A stretch of DNA of 64,000 bases from an uncultured Bacteroidales bacterium (GCA_900318175.1 ONJQ01000008.1:1-64000), one strand, 5' to 3'; positions 7,346 through 16,229 are shown, counted from the stretch's first letter. Made by a program: numbers and translations. Notes: generated by a model not told the origin, from the letters alone.

Positions 7346-8716
7346 ATGAATCAGGTTAAAGAATATATTGAAAAGCACGGCGACCGCTTTGTTGAGGAGT
7401 TGTGCTCGTTGATTCGCATTCCGTCAGTCAGTTCCGAGTCGGAGCATAAGACGGACATGTTCCTCTGCGCTGAGCGTTGGCGCGAGCTGTTAGTGAATGC
7501 CGGCGTGGACCGCGCAGAGATTGTCTCCACCACGGGCAACCCGCTGGTGTTTGCCGAGAAGATGGTGGACCCTGCCAAGAAGACCGTGCTGGTGTATGGC
7601 CACTACGATGTGATGCCCGTGGCACCGCTGGAGTTGTGGCACACGGACCCCTTTGAGCCCGTAGTAAAGGATGGAAGGATTTGGGCCCGCGGCGCCGACG
7701 ACGACAAGGGACAGAGCTTTATGCAAGCCAAGGCCTTCGAGACGATGATGGCCCTCGGGAAGCTGCCCTGCAACGTGAAGTTCCTGCTGGAGGGCGAGGA
7801 GGAGATTGGCTCACCCGCCCTGAAACAATGGCTTAAAGACCCAAAGAACAAGGAGCTGCTGAAGGCCGACATCATACTGGTGAGCGACACGGACATGGTG
7901 AGCCCCGACGTGCCGAGCATCACGACAGGACTGCGCGGACTGGTGAAGTTCGAGATGCGCGTGACGGGTCCCGACCACGACCTGCACAGCGGCGATTTCG
8001 GCGGAACAGTGTCCAACCCGGTCAATGTGCTGAGCTGGATGATAGGCACAGTGCTTGACTGCGACGGGCACATCACCATCCCCGGATTCTATGACGACGT
8101 GCTGGTGTGCAGCCCGGAAGAGCGCGAGTTGATAAACCGCGCCCCCTACAGCGACGAGGCGTACAAACGGAGCGTGGGCGTGGATGTGTTGCACGGCGAG
8201 AAGGGCTACACCACCCTGGAGCGCATAGGCATTAGGCCTACATTCGACGTGTGCGGCATTCAGGGCGGATACAGCGGCGAGGGATTCAAGACCATCATCC
8301 CCTCAGTGGCATGGGCCAAGCTGTCGTTCCGACTGGTGGCCAACCAGAACCCGGAGCGCGTGGCCCGCGTGGTGGAGGAGTATTTCCGCAGCATAGCCCC
8401 GGAGAGCGTGAAGCTGGAGTTCATCTATTACGAGAAGGGCATGCCCTACATCTGCCCCATCGACCTGCCGGCCTACAAGGCTGCGGAACGCGCCTTCATG
8501 GACACCTACGGCATGCAGCCTATTCCCGCCCACAGCGGATGCTCCATCAGCATAGTGAGTGACTTTGAGCAGGAGTTGGGGCTGAAGAGCATCCTGCTGG
8601 GCTTCGGCCTGGGCGCGGACAACATCCATGCCCCCAACGAGAACTACAGGTTAGACCGTTTCTTCAAGGGCATAGAGACCGCCGTGGCCTTCTTCCAGCA
8701 CTATGCAGAGGTATAG
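7346..8716 (+). CDS. M20 family dipeptidase, copy 1
   Basis: 456 aa zinc exopeptidase of the M20 (ArgE/DapE/carnosinase-like) family. The first metal block is GHYDVMPV near residue 88 and the second is GADDDKGQ near 117; the catalytic glutamate pair is in EGEEEIG near 150, and a lid/dimerisation domain follows (HDLHSGDFGG). There is no signal peptide, so it acts in the cytoplasm on short peptides. The next gene is a paralogue of nearly equal length, 50 bases downstream, so this is a tandem duplication. Substrate cannot be deduced. Confidence 0.9.
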   Translation: MNQVKEYIEKHGDRFVEELCSLIRIPSVSSESEHKTDMFLCAERWRELLVNAGVDRAEIVSTTGNPLVFAEKMVDPAKKTVLVYGHYDVMPVAPLELWHTDPFEPVVKDGRIWARGADDDKGQSFMQAKAFETMMALGKLPCNVKFLLEGEEEIGSPALKQWLKDPKNKELLKADIILVSDTDMVSPDVPSITTGLRGLVKFEMRVTGPDHDLHSGDFGGTVSNPVNVLSWMIGTVLDCDGHITIPGFYDDVLVCSPEERELINRAPYSDEAYKRSVGVDVLHGEKGYTTLERIGIRPTFDVCGIQGGYSGEGFKTIIPSVAWAKLSFRLVANQNPERVARVVEEYFRSIAPESVKLEFIYYEKGMPYICPIDLPAYKAAERAFMDTYGMQPIPAHSGCSISIVSDFEQELGLKSILLGFGLGADNIHAPNENYRLDRFFKGIETAVAFFQHYAEV

Positions 8717-8766
8717 GATGGCCCGGATTGAACAACAATGATAATTATTAACAAACACTCAATACA

Positions 8767-10128
8767 ATGAAAGACGTAAAAAGCTACATCGAAGCTAACA
8801 AAGACCGTTTTTTAGAAGAACTATTTGAACTGATACGCATCCCCTCTATCAGTGCCGAGAGCGAGCACAAGCCCGACATGGTGCGCTGTGCCGAGAAATG
8901 GAAGGAATTCCTCCTCAAGGCCGGATGCGACAAGGCCGAGGTGATGCCCTCAGCCGGCAATCCTGTAGTGTATGGCGAGAAGACCATTGACCCCGCCAAA
9001 CCCACCGTGCTGGTATATGGCCACTACGACGTGATGCCTGTGGCCCCGCTTGAGTTGTGGAACACCAAGCCTTTTGAGCCCGTGGTGAAGGATGGCAAAA
9101 TCTGGGCCCGCGGCGCTGACGACGACAAGGGGCAGAGTTTCATGCAGGCCAAAGCCTTCGAGTTTATGGTGAAGACCGGCCAGCTGCCCTGCAACGTGAA
9201 GTTTATGCTTGAGGGCGAAGAGGAGATTGGTTCCCCCAGCCTTTACGGTTTCTGCGAAGAGCACAAAGAGATGCTGAAAGCCGATGTCATCCTGGTGTGC
9301 GACACCAGCATGATTGCCCCCGACGTACCCAGCATCACCAGCGGCCTGCGCGGACTGTGCTACTGGGAGGTGGAGGTCACCGGAGCCAACCACGACCTGC
9401 ACAGCGGCATCTACGGCGGCGCCGTGGCCAACCCCATCAACATCCTCTGCAAAATGATTGCCGGTCTGCACGACGAGAACAACCACATCACCATTCCCGG
9501 ATTCTATGACGATGTGCTGGTTATCAGCGACGAGGAGCGTGCCCTCATGGCCCAAGCCCCCTTCAACGAGGAGGCCTACAAGAAGGAGCTCGACATCAAA
9601 GCCGTGCACGGCGAGAAGGGCTTCACCACCAAGGAGCGCACCGGCATCCGCCCCTGCCTCGATGTATGCGGCATCTGGGGTGGCCATACCGGCGAAGGCT
9701 CCAAGACAGTGCTGCCCAGCAAGGCTCACGCCAAGATTTCCACCCGTCTGGTTGCCAACCAGGATTTCAACAAGATCAGCAAGCTGTTCCAAGACTATTT
9801 CGAGGGCATAGCTCCCGACTGCGTCACTGTCAAGGTGACCCCCTGCCACGGCGGTGCCGCCTACGTCAGCCCCTTGGAGATGAAAGCCTACCAGGCAGCC
9901 GAGAAGGCCATGGAGACCACCTACGGCAAGCGCCCCATCCCCACACGCAGCGGTGGCAGCATTCCCATCGTTGCCGGATTCGAGAAGATTCTTGGCACCA
10001 AGAGTATCCTCATGGGCTTCGGCTTGGGAAGCGACGACATCCATGCCCCCAACGAGAACTATCCATTAGAGCAGTTCTTCAAGGGCATCGAGACTATCCC
10101 CTATTTCTATGAATATTTTGCCAACTAA
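8767..10128 (+). CDS. M20 family dipeptidase, copy 2
   Basis: 453 aa, collinear over its whole length with the upstream M20 peptidase and with the same blocks: GHYDVMPV, GADDDKGQ, EGEEEIG and HDLHSG. Differences cluster in the lid domain and the substrate pocket region, for example GSIPIV where copy 1 has a less conserved CSISIV, suggesting different peptide preference. Cytoplasmic, no signal peptide. It lies 50 bases after copy 1 and 18 bases before the FMN-binding protein gene, so the block is probably one operon. All metal ligands are kept, so both copies should be active. Confidence 0.9.
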   Translation: MKDVKSYIEANKDRFLEELFELIRIPSISAESEHKPDMVRCAEKWKEFLLKAGCDKAEVMPSAGNPVVYGEKTIDPAKPTVLVYGHYDVMPVAPLELWNTKPFEPVVKDGKIWARGADDDKGQSFMQAKAFEFMVKTGQLPCNVKFMLEGEEEIGSPSLYGFCEEHKEMLKADVILVCDTSMIAPDVPSITSGLRGLCYWEVEVTGANHDLHSGIYGGAVANPINILCKMIAGLHDENNHITIPGFYDDVLVISDEERALMAQAPFNEEAYKKELDIKAVHGEKGFTTKERTGIRPCLDVCGIWGGHTGEGSKTVLPSKAHAKISTRLVANQDFNKISKLFQDYFEGIAPDCVTVKVTPCHGGAAYVSPLEMKAYQAAEKAMETTYGKRPIPTRSGGSIPIVAGFEKILGTKSILMGFGLGSDDIHAPNENYPLEQFFKGIETIPYFYEYFAN

Positions 10129-10146
10129 AACCCATCGCATACTATT

Positions 10147-10689
10147 ATGAAAAAAATCGTTTTATTAGCCCTCATCACCCTGTTCATGGTTCCCGCCATG
10201 GCACAGCAAGGTGGCCACAACTGCGGCAACTGCCCGCACCACAAGCAACACCAAGGGGCAAGCTGCCAGCAACAGAGCCAACAGGCCAAGACCGTCAATG
10301 GCATGGCCATGGAGATTGTCAAAGCATTCCCTGAGGCCAAGAGCGTTAAGAAGGAGACAAAATGGACCGTGGTCTACGACGCCAACAAAGGCGTGCTGGG
10401 CTATGCCGTCTATTCCAAACCCGCAAGCGATGGCATCAAAGGGTTCAACGGCGAGACGCCCCTGATGGTTGCCCTCGATGCCAAGCAGAATGTTAAATGC
10501 GTGGTTCTGCTTCCCAACAACGAGACTCCGGAATACCTGCAGCGCGTGGTGAATGCCGGGCTGCTCAAGTCATGGGACGGCATGAAGGTGAAGAAGGCCA
10601 GAAGCAAGAAAGTCGACACCGTTTCGGGTGCCACCTTCTCCTCCAACAGCATCATACAGACCCTTCAGGCTGCATTGAAAAACATCTAA
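10147..10689 (+). CDS. Secreted FMN-binding domain protein
   Basis: 180 aa. A Sec signal peptide (cleavage near AMAQ) is followed by a His/Cys-rich linker (HNCGNCPHH) and an FMN-binding domain as in RnfG/NqrC. The covalent flavinylation motif DTVSGAT lies at about residues 156-162; the threonine would be linked to FMN by an ApbE transferase, which is not in this window. The protein is therefore predicted to be a periplasmic flavin electron carrier. The HNCGNCPHH stretch could bind metal or haem but does not match CxxCH. It starts 18 bases after the M20 gene and ends one base before the next ATG. Confidence 0.8.
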   Translation: MKKIVLLALITLFMVPAMAQQGGHNCGNCPHHKQHQGASCQQQSQQAKTVNGMAMEIVKAFPEAKSVKKETKWTVVYDANKGVLGYAVYSKPASDGIKGFNGETPLMVALDAKQNVKCVVLLPNNETPEYLQRVVNAGLLKSWDGMKVKKARSKKVDTVSGATFSSNSIIQTLQAALKNI

Positions 10690-10690
10690 G

Positions 10691-11311
10691 ATGGTCTTTT
10701 CCATTTTCGACAACATGGAGCGCTGCACCCCCGACGAGGTGCAGCGCTTGCTGTTGCTCGTGTCTTCACAACGACGAGAACAGGCACTGCGCTTCAAGCA
10801 CACCGCAGGCCAGTTTGCTTGCCTCAAGTCGTTCGTGATGCTGACGGAACTCCTTGCACAGCAGGGAATAACCCTTCCGTCGACAGCAGAATTTATATAC
10901 AATGAACATGGGAAACCCCGCTTGAAGGAGTACCCCAACATTCACTTCAACCTGAGCCATTGCAAAAACGCCATCGCCGTGGCGATGGACAGCCAACCGG
11001 TGGGTATCGATGTGGAGCGCTTTGTGTCGCCCTCCGATTCGTTGTTGCGCTACACGCTGAACGACGAGGAACTGGAAGAGGTAAGGCAGTCCGCCAGTCC
11101 CGAACAAACTTTCTCAATGCTTTGGACACGAAAGGAGGCCATTTCAAAACTGCATGGCACAGGCCTAAACAACAATCTGAAGCAGATGTTGACCAACCTG
11201 CCCGCAGACATACGGCTTGACAGTTCCGTCAACACGGAAAAGTGCTACGTTTGCACCATTGCCTACTATGCTGAACCCATCAGTTCTCAGCGTCGGGAGG
11301 CAGGACGGTGA
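10691..11311 (+). CDS. 4'-phosphopantetheinyl transferase (Sfp type)
   Basis: 206 aa. Transfers phosphopantetheine from CoA to carrier-protein serines. The two signature blocks are present: VGIDVERF near residue 104 (Mg-binding Asp and Glu) and WTRKEAISKLHG near 144 (third acidic ligand and CoA lysine), preceded by FNLSHC. The gene begins one base after the FMN-binding protein stop. Its 3' end overlaps the convergent gene on the - strand by 32 bases. No polyketide or peptide synthetase is nearby, so its carrier protein is not evident; it could serve fatty-acid or flexirubin-type ACPs. Confidence 0.85.
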   Translation: MVFSIFDNMERCTPDEVQRLLLLVSSQRREQALRFKHTAGQFACLKSFVMLTELLAQQGITLPSTAEFIYNEHGKPRLKEYPNIHFNLSHCKNAIAVAMDSQPVGIDVERFVSPSDSLLRYTLNDEELEEVRQSASPEQTFSMLWTRKEAISKLHGTGLNNNLKQMLTNLPADIRLDSSVNTEKCYVCTIAYYAEPISSQRREAGR

Positions 11312-11696
11312 AGCTTATCTCTTTAATCTTCTGGTAAGAGCCCAACATGTCCATCTTGCCGATGCGCAGCACGACAAAGCCTTCCAGAATGAGGGGCTTG
11401 ACAAAGTATTTACCCGCGGCACCCCCACTACGCACACTGCACGCATCGCGGTCTACCGCAGTAACCATCAGGTTGTTCGGGTTTAAGTCTTTAACAAGAA
11501 GTTGAACCACATTCTCTTCATTATAACGAAGCACCAGATCGGCAGGAGCAAGGATGGTGACAAGCGTGTCAGTCGACTGCACGGCACTTTCAATCCTATG
11601 CGTAGCGACAACACTATCGGAAACAGGTTCCTGAGCCATTGCTGCCAGCCCAAAGACCGTCAGCAGAACGAAAAAGGTCAATCTCTTCATATTCAT
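11280..11696 (-). CDS. Secreted protein resembling the GldM C-terminal domain
   Basis: 138 aa with a signal peptide (cleavage near AMAQ). The mature part has the beta-rich pattern seen in GldM/PorM C-terminal domains: LAPADLVLRY, then a DLNPNNLMV strand, a central SGGAAGKYFVKP block and a final strand KEISFTVLPP. In GldM this domain is the periplasmic tip of the type IX secretion/gliding motor; here it stands alone without the membrane helix and coiled coil. The likeness is by eye and may only reflect a shared Ig-like fold. It follows the aldehyde dehydrogenase by 16 bases on the same strand. An alternative start lies two codons in. Confidence 0.5.
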   Translation of the reverse strand: MNMKRLTFFVLLTVFGLAAMAQEPVSDSVVATHRIESAVQSTDTLVTILAPADLVLRYNEENVVQLLVKDLNPNNLMVTAVDRDACSVRSGGAAGKYFVKPLILEGFVVLRIGKMDMLGSYQKIKEISFTVLPPDAEN

Positions 11697-11712
11697 GTTG
11701 TTTTTATCAGCT

Positions 11713-13131
11713 CTATCGGCCGAACATTCTTAGCATCTTTAACTTCTTTTCCCCAGCCTTACCGGTATAGGGGTGTTCACGCAACGGCAGGTTGAACCTT
11801 GTGCTGCCCATCAGCACCGTCGAGGGGTGAGTAAACTCGCGGAAGCCCCACTCACCGTGGTAGGCACCCATGCCGGAGTGACCCGTCCCATTGAAGGGCA
11901 CGCCCTTCACCATCAGATGAATGCACACCTCATTGATGCAGCCGCCTCCATATTGCTGGCTCCTCATCACGCGGCGTGCCCAGCGCCGATTACGTGTGAA
12001 AAGGTACATCGCCAACGGGTGCTCCCGTTCAGCAATGATGTTCATCAGCCAATCCACGTCCGCATCCTTGAAGGGGACTATGGGCAGCAACGGGCAGAAA
12101 AGCTCCTGTTGCACTATCGGCTCCTCTATTCCTATGGGGTAGAGGATGGTAGGGGCATAACGACGCTGGGTTCTCTCCCCCACTCCACCCATCACAATGC
12201 GGCTCTTGTACTGTTCTGCCAATGCTGCGCACCGGTTGTAAGCCGCTTCCGTTATCAGTTTAGGGTAAGCTTCGTTGGCCAGAGCGTTTTCTCCAATCTG
12301 CTTGACAAAAGCCGCTTTCAGTTCCCTTACAAAAACGTCCGCAACCTCTTCGGCCACGGCTACTTGATTGATGTTGATGCATATCTGCCCGGCATTGCAG
12401 AGCTTGAAGAAGGCCACCTTGCGGGCAGCATCTTTCAAGTCGGCATCCTTGCGCACCACGCACCAGTTGCCCGTCTCGCCTCCCAGTTCCAGGGCTACGG
12501 GGGTTAGATGCTGCGCAGCCGCGGCAAGCACATGCTTCCCGACAGCCGGCGATCCAGTATAGAAGATTTTGTCAAACCGTTGAGCCAAACACATATCGGC
12601 CACGTCATGTCCACCATCAATCAAAGTGACATACTCTGGTGGAAAATACTCGGCAATGAATTGTTTCAGCACTGCCGTGCAAGCCTTCGATTTACCGCTG
12701 GTCTTAATCACCGCCGTGTTGCCTCCTGCCAAGCTGGCCGTAAGCACTCCGAGGGTGAGAAGTATGGGGAAATTGAACGGACTGATAATAAGTGTTACGC
12801 CGTAAGGCATTTTGTACACCTTGGTGACCATACTGGGAAAGCACATCAGCCCGCTGAAGTGGCATTCGGGCCGTGCCCAGCGGCGCAATCCACGTATAGT
12901 CTCATTGATTTCCGTGATGGTGGGGACAATGTCGCACAGGTAGCCCTCCACCGCACTGCGACCCAGGTCTTGCTGCAAGGCCTCTTCAAAGGCACGCTCG
13001 TAGGCCATCACGCCCTTCTTCAATCGTTTCAATTGTGCTATCCGCCACTTCACATCCAAAGTCTCACCCTTGCGGAAATAAGCACGTTGCTGATCCACGA
13101 TTCGGCCTATGTCTTCAACAGTGTAACCCAT
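11713..13131 (-). CDS. Aldehyde dehydrogenase family protein
   Basis: 472 aa NAD(P)-dependent aldehyde dehydrogenase. Visible blocks are ISPFNFP (cofactor site), FYTGSPAVGK (nucleotide loop), the catalytic glutamate in LELGGE near residue 213 and the catalytic cysteine in NAGQICI near 249. It belongs to the shorter class-3-like ALDHs that lack a tetramerisation tail. It sits between a FISUMP-like lipoprotein gene (76 bases upstream) and the GldM-like gene (16 bases downstream), all on the - strand; this company does not indicate a substrate. Complete, no anomalies. Confidence 0.88.
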   Translation of the reverse strand: MGYTVEDIGRIVDQQRAYFRKGETLDVKWRIAQLKRLKKGVMAYERAFEEALQQDLGRSAVEGYLCDIVPTITEINETIRGLRRWARPECHFSGLMCFPSMVTKVYKMPYGVTLIISPFNFPILLTLGVLTASLAGGNTAVIKTSGKSKACTAVLKQFIAEYFPPEYVTLIDGGHDVADMCLAQRFDKIFYTGSPAVGKHVLAAAAQHLTPVALELGGETGNWCVVRKDADLKDAARKVAFFKLCNAGQICININQVAVAEEVADVFVRELKAAFVKQIGENALANEAYPKLITEAAYNRCAALAEQYKSRIVMGGVGERTQRRYAPTILYPIGIEEPIVQQELFCPLLPIVPFKDADVDWLMNIIAEREHPLAMYLFTRNRRWARRVMRSQQYGGGCINEVCIHLMVKGVPFNGTGHSGMGAYHGEWGFREFTHPSTVLMGSTRFNLPLREHPYTGKAGEKKLKMLRMFGR

Positions 13132-13207
13132 AATCCTTTATTTTATTAATTATTATTATCTCAAGCAACACTTTGGCGCTCTTGGACCTCTGCTGACGAG
13201 GCGATGC

Positions 13208-14074
13208 TTACCGCTCCTGAACCAGACGGACGCTGTGACCATTGCTGCGGGCGGCTGTGGACAAGGCATAGTCGCGTGCCTGGATATACAGCTCATAGGC
13301 TGTTTCCTCGTCGCTGTAGCTACCCGTCCAATAGCAACCATAGTCCCCCACCAGTGACACCCTGTCAAGGTCCCTGTAGCCACCGCACGGCAGGAACACA
13401 GCACCTGCGCCTTGCATCTTCAACCACTGGTCCATGGTGTACTCATTGGTGGCGAATCCCTCAGCTACACCATATTGGAAGGAGCATCCCTGCGGCAGTT
13501 CCCATTTGTCAGGCAACAGCAGCAGCCCATACATTGGCGAGCCGTCGAACCTTGCCCCATGAATAGTGGCAAGTCCGCGCTTCACGCTGGCCTGATCGCG
13601 GAAAGATAATAGGTGTCGCCATTCCTCATACGACATGGTGCGCCAAACTCCTTTCTTGTCGCCCCCGTTGCTGATAGTGTTGTACATTCCCCAGTCGTAG
13701 TTTGTCCTGCAAATGTCTTGGTCGGCTATGCCATAAAAACGGTTGGTATCTACTATTGTGTACGGCATAAGGCCTTCGTAACCCGAAGTGCCCCAGCCAA
13801 AAAGGTCTATCCAACCGCTGTAAAGGGTGTCGACCTGCTCATTGCTAGTGCCGAGCACGTCGTATTGATTGGATGCGAAACGCCAGGTATTGGTCGAAGC
13901 CTGGTATTGAAGGTTACCCTGCGCAAAGACGACTGTTGTGGTGTCGCCAATGGAGAAACGCGCATTGATGGCTCCCACAGCAGGGTAAAAGGGTTTTTCT
14001 TGCTCGACTTTCTGTTTCTCACAGCCAGACAGAAGTAGCAAAGAGAGTGAAAATATATAAACAATCTTCTTCAT
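13208..14074 (-). CDS. FISUMP-type surface lipoprotein 1
   Basis: 288 aa. Lipoprotein signal peptide ends at LSGC (Cys18). The rest matches the Bacteroidota surface lipoproteins related to the Fibrobacter major paralogous domain: FAQGNLQY near the start, a DLFGWGTSGY block, WRTMSYEEWRHLL, GLLLLPDKW, AGAVFLPCGGYR and a C-terminal YWTGSYSDE ... SVRLV. These are sugar-binding-lectin-like folds of unknown role. A second, distant paralogue is at 45201-45986 with the same order of blocks. It may be the first gene of a - strand unit with the aldehyde dehydrogenase. Confidence 0.75.
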   Translation of the reverse strand: MKKIVYIFSLSLLLLSGCEKQKVEQEKPFYPAVGAINARFSIGDTTTVVFAQGNLQYQASTNTWRFASNQYDVLGTSNEQVDTLYSGWIDLFGWGTSGYEGLMPYTIVDTNRFYGIADQDICRTNYDWGMYNTISNGGDKKGVWRTMSYEEWRHLLSFRDQASVKRGLATIHGARFDGSPMYGLLLLPDKWELPQGCSFQYGVAEGFATNEYTMDQWLKMQGAGAVFLPCGGYRDLDRVSLVGDYGCYWTGSYSDEETAYELYIQARDYALSTAARSNGHSVRLVQER

Positions 14075-14232
14075 ATTGATACAATAACGGCCATTACACC
14101 ATTATATTGTATTCATTATATATTATCTTGTCCCGTGGGCTAATTCAATATGCTCAAAAACACATACAAGGCCCATTAAGAACTCTCTGGAACCAGATGA
14201 CCCATAAAGGTTGCGAGTCAGGGTCACAGACT

Positions 14233-14865
14233 TTACTCCGGATAGTATTCGGCAAAAGTGTGGTCATCATACAACACAACCATCTTTACAATCTTTTTCT
14301 TCGGGAGAGTTTGTTGGACGGGAGCCACTGGCTTAGGCTCAGTTTCTGCGCAATTCTCGTGCAACATAGTTTTATTTGATGGAAAAACTTCCTTGTACTC
14401 CGAAACGGGCTGCGTTACAGGCATTTGCTCGATAATGGGAGAAATGGGGCCTGGTTTAGGGAGGCCTTGAACAGATGGCTGGTTTTCAACCTGTTGTGAG
14501 TTACTATTATTTTCAAGATTTTGATGCTTCTGGACTGTTTGGTCGATCTTATCCAGAGGTGGCTGTGAAAACAAATCGTAGTCAGTTGTCTCATCATGAG
14601 AGGTTTCCGCGTCTTCTTGCTCTTCAACATGCTCGATAGGAACATTGTTTGATTGAGAAACGTACATTTCACCTTTGCCAAACATGAGCCAGTTGATGTT
14701 GATCTCCGGCCAACGCTTCATTACCTTCATCACAAACTCAAGGCTGGGATTATTCCGACCAGACAGTATATGCGACATGCCGCTGGGTTGAATACCTATC
14801 TCTTCAGCAAACTGACGTGCGGTGATGTTTTTTGCTTTGAGCAATGTATTTATTCTTTCTACCAT
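14233..14865 (-). CDS. XRE-family transcriptional regulator
   Basis: 210 aa. The N-terminal 65 residues are a Cro/CI-type helix-turn-helix (KNITARQFAEEIGIQPSGM and SHILSGRNNPSLEFV, with WPEININWLMFGKGEMY closing the domain). The remaining ~140 residues are Gln/Pro-rich and low complexity, ending in KKKIVKMVVLYDDHTFAEYYPE-like strands (blocks KIVKMVVL and FAEYYPE). Such regulators are abundant in Prevotella-like genomes; targets are unknown. TTTG-N18-TATCTTTG (14956-14927) forms a good promoter, and TTACAnnTGTAA-like palindromes on both sides of it suggest autoregulation. Confidence 0.8.
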   Translation of the reverse strand: MVERINTLLKAKNITARQFAEEIGIQPSGMSHILSGRNNPSLEFVMKVMKRWPEININWLMFGKGEMYVSQSNNVPIEHVEEQEDAETSHDETTDYDLFSQPPLDKIDQTVQKHQNLENNSNSQQVENQPSVQGLPKPGPISPIIEQMPVTQPVSEYKEVFPSNKTMLHENCAETEPKPVAPVQQTLPKKKIVKMVVLYDDHTFAEYYPE

Positions 14866-14904
14866 AGCTATACAATAAATAATTTATAACAAGTTACACC
14901 CGTA

Positions 14905-14986
14905 TTCACATTTGTAAAACAACATGCAAAGATACGAATAATTTTTGGATTACAAATATATTATTTATTGTATTTACACTTGTAAC
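14905..14986. promoter_or_regulatory. Promoter with two TTxACAnnTGTAA-like operators
   Basis: On the - strand TTTG (14956-14953), 18 bases, then TATCTTTG (14934-14927) make the XRE gene promoter. TTCACATTTGTAA (14905-14917) and TTACACTTGTAA (14974-14985) are near-palindromes of one type that bracket it, as expected for a self-binding repressor. Confidence 0.5.
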
Positions 14987-15568
14987 ATGTTGATATATTC
15001 AAGTTATACCTTAATAATAATATTATAAACATCAGTAGTTGTGTTATTTATATAATGGATTTCATATATTTATTCTTATTTTACTATTATACTTATTCAA
15101 TGCTTTAATTAAATATAATTACTATCTAATATTTAGTGCTTTAAGCGAAAATATATAATATATATTTATCCGTTTTTATGTATTGACAAATGTTTCGTAG
15201 ATACAATTGTAATATTTTACAGATGTGCTATTGGTTTACATCTGTATTTACAGAAATACGCGGCTTATTGTTACAAAATTAAACTTCACTTCGAACCATA
15301 TTATTTATGATTCATTAGCATGTCTCTTCATGATTCGCATTCCTTGCTTTGCCTTTAAACTTTACGGAAAGGAATGTATAGTTGTTCAAATAAGGCACTC
15401 AAAATGTTAAAACATGACACATTTAATATTATACTCCCCTACCCTACAGACGTTTAAACTGGTATTGCTCAGCTTCAAACTTTCATCGTCGCCGATACTC
15501 TTTGCCCGATTAGAAGCCGTCCCCCTCTCAGTTATCTCTTTCTTCGCTCTTTATACCTCAGTTCTCTA

Positions 15569-15620
15569 ACATTTGTTCCTCATTTCTATAAGGTATCTTA
15601 GAGAAATGAGGAACAAGTGT
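15569..15620. repeat. 19-bp inverted repeat
   Basis: ACATTTGTTCCTCATTTCT (15569-15587) pairs with AGAAATGAGGAACAAGTGT (15602-15620) with a single G/A difference and a 14-base loop. No T-run follows on either strand, so it does not look like a standard terminator. Confidence 0.65.
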
Positions 15621-15740
15621 CAGACAGGTATCCAAGAACGACTGGAGGAAGAGTGGGACAACACCACAAGTCCTCAAATTCTGAATTGTTTATGCGTTGG
15701 GGTAATGGTGAGAATAATTGGGTCAAAAGAATCTTTTTTG

Positions 15741-15770
15741 TTTGTATATGTGTTTTTTTTCGTATATTTG
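15741..15770 (+). promoter_or_regulatory. Promoter of the 15826 gene
   Basis: TTTG at 15741-15744, 18 bases, then TATATTTG at 15763-15770, 55 bases before the ATG. Confidence 0.65.
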
Positions 15771-15825
15771 TAATTTGATGAATATGTGATTCATTGTTGT
15801 AATATTCTGAATTAAATAAAGTTAT

Positions 15826-16059
15826 ATGGCTGAAGAGAAGAAAAAAACTTGGTATAATAGTTCAAATAGATGGATTTACCTGAGAGTTGCTTTCATTTGT
15901 TTGACCACTCCTTCGAGGGTATATGAGTTGGCGCATAAGTCCCATTCTGCAAATATGCGTGAGAAAGCTATCCGGGGAAGACTTATTGAGGCAGGTGTTA
16001 TGGGTAATAGTAATAAGGATTCTTCATCCAACATCGACTTGGAAAAAGGTCATATTTGA
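15826..16059 (+). CDS. Small basic protein, function unknown
   Basis: 77 aa, soluble and basic at the N-terminus (AEEKKKTWY), with a central WIYLRVAFICLTTPSRVYELAH stretch (key residues W-IYLRV and RVYELAH) and a RAIRGRLIEAG-like helix. I believe similar small proteins occur in Bacteroidales but do not know a function. Support for a real gene is the consensus promoter 55 bases upstream and the downstream small lipoprotein gene and terminator that complete a two-gene transcript. There is no signal peptide; the central hydrophobic part is too short and charged to be a clear membrane helix. Confidence 0.6.
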   Translation: MAEEKKKTWYNSSNRWIYLRVAFICLTTPSRVYELAHKSHSANMREKAIRGRLIEAGVMGNSNKDSSSNIDLEKGHI

Positions 16060-16112
16060 AACAAAGAGCGACTTAAGATATTTAGTTTAAAAACATTAAT
16101 AATTAATACGAT

Positions 16113-16229
16113 ATGAAAAAAGTAATTGTAGTAGCCTGTTTGGCATTGGTATTTGCCGCTGTTGCGTCTTCTTGCACGCATCACACCTGCCCCGCCTATC
16201 GTGGCTCGATAGCTGAAGCGGTTGAATAA
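16113..16229 (+). CDS. Very small lipoprotein
   Basis: 38 aa: a positively charged start (MKKVIVV), a hydrophobic core and a lipobox ASSC with Cys at 22, then only 16 residues (THHTCPAYRG and an acidic tail). The mature lipopeptide contains HHTC, which could bind metal, but this is speculation. It follows the 77-aa gene by 53 bases and is directly followed by a strong terminator, so the pair forms a short transcript. Too short for homology by eye, but the signal-peptide architecture argues that it is real. Confidence 0.65.
   Translation: MKKVIVVACLALVFAAVASSCTHHTCPAYRGSIAEAVE

Larger units (their letters stand above)
14987..15825. other. AT-rich intergenic region without a convincing gene
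   Basis: About 840 bases, mostly AT-rich. Open frames at 15225-15410 and 15573-15773 have no credible composition or start signal. The only clear structures are an inverted repeat at 15569-15620 and the promoter at 15741-15770. Confidence 0.5.
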
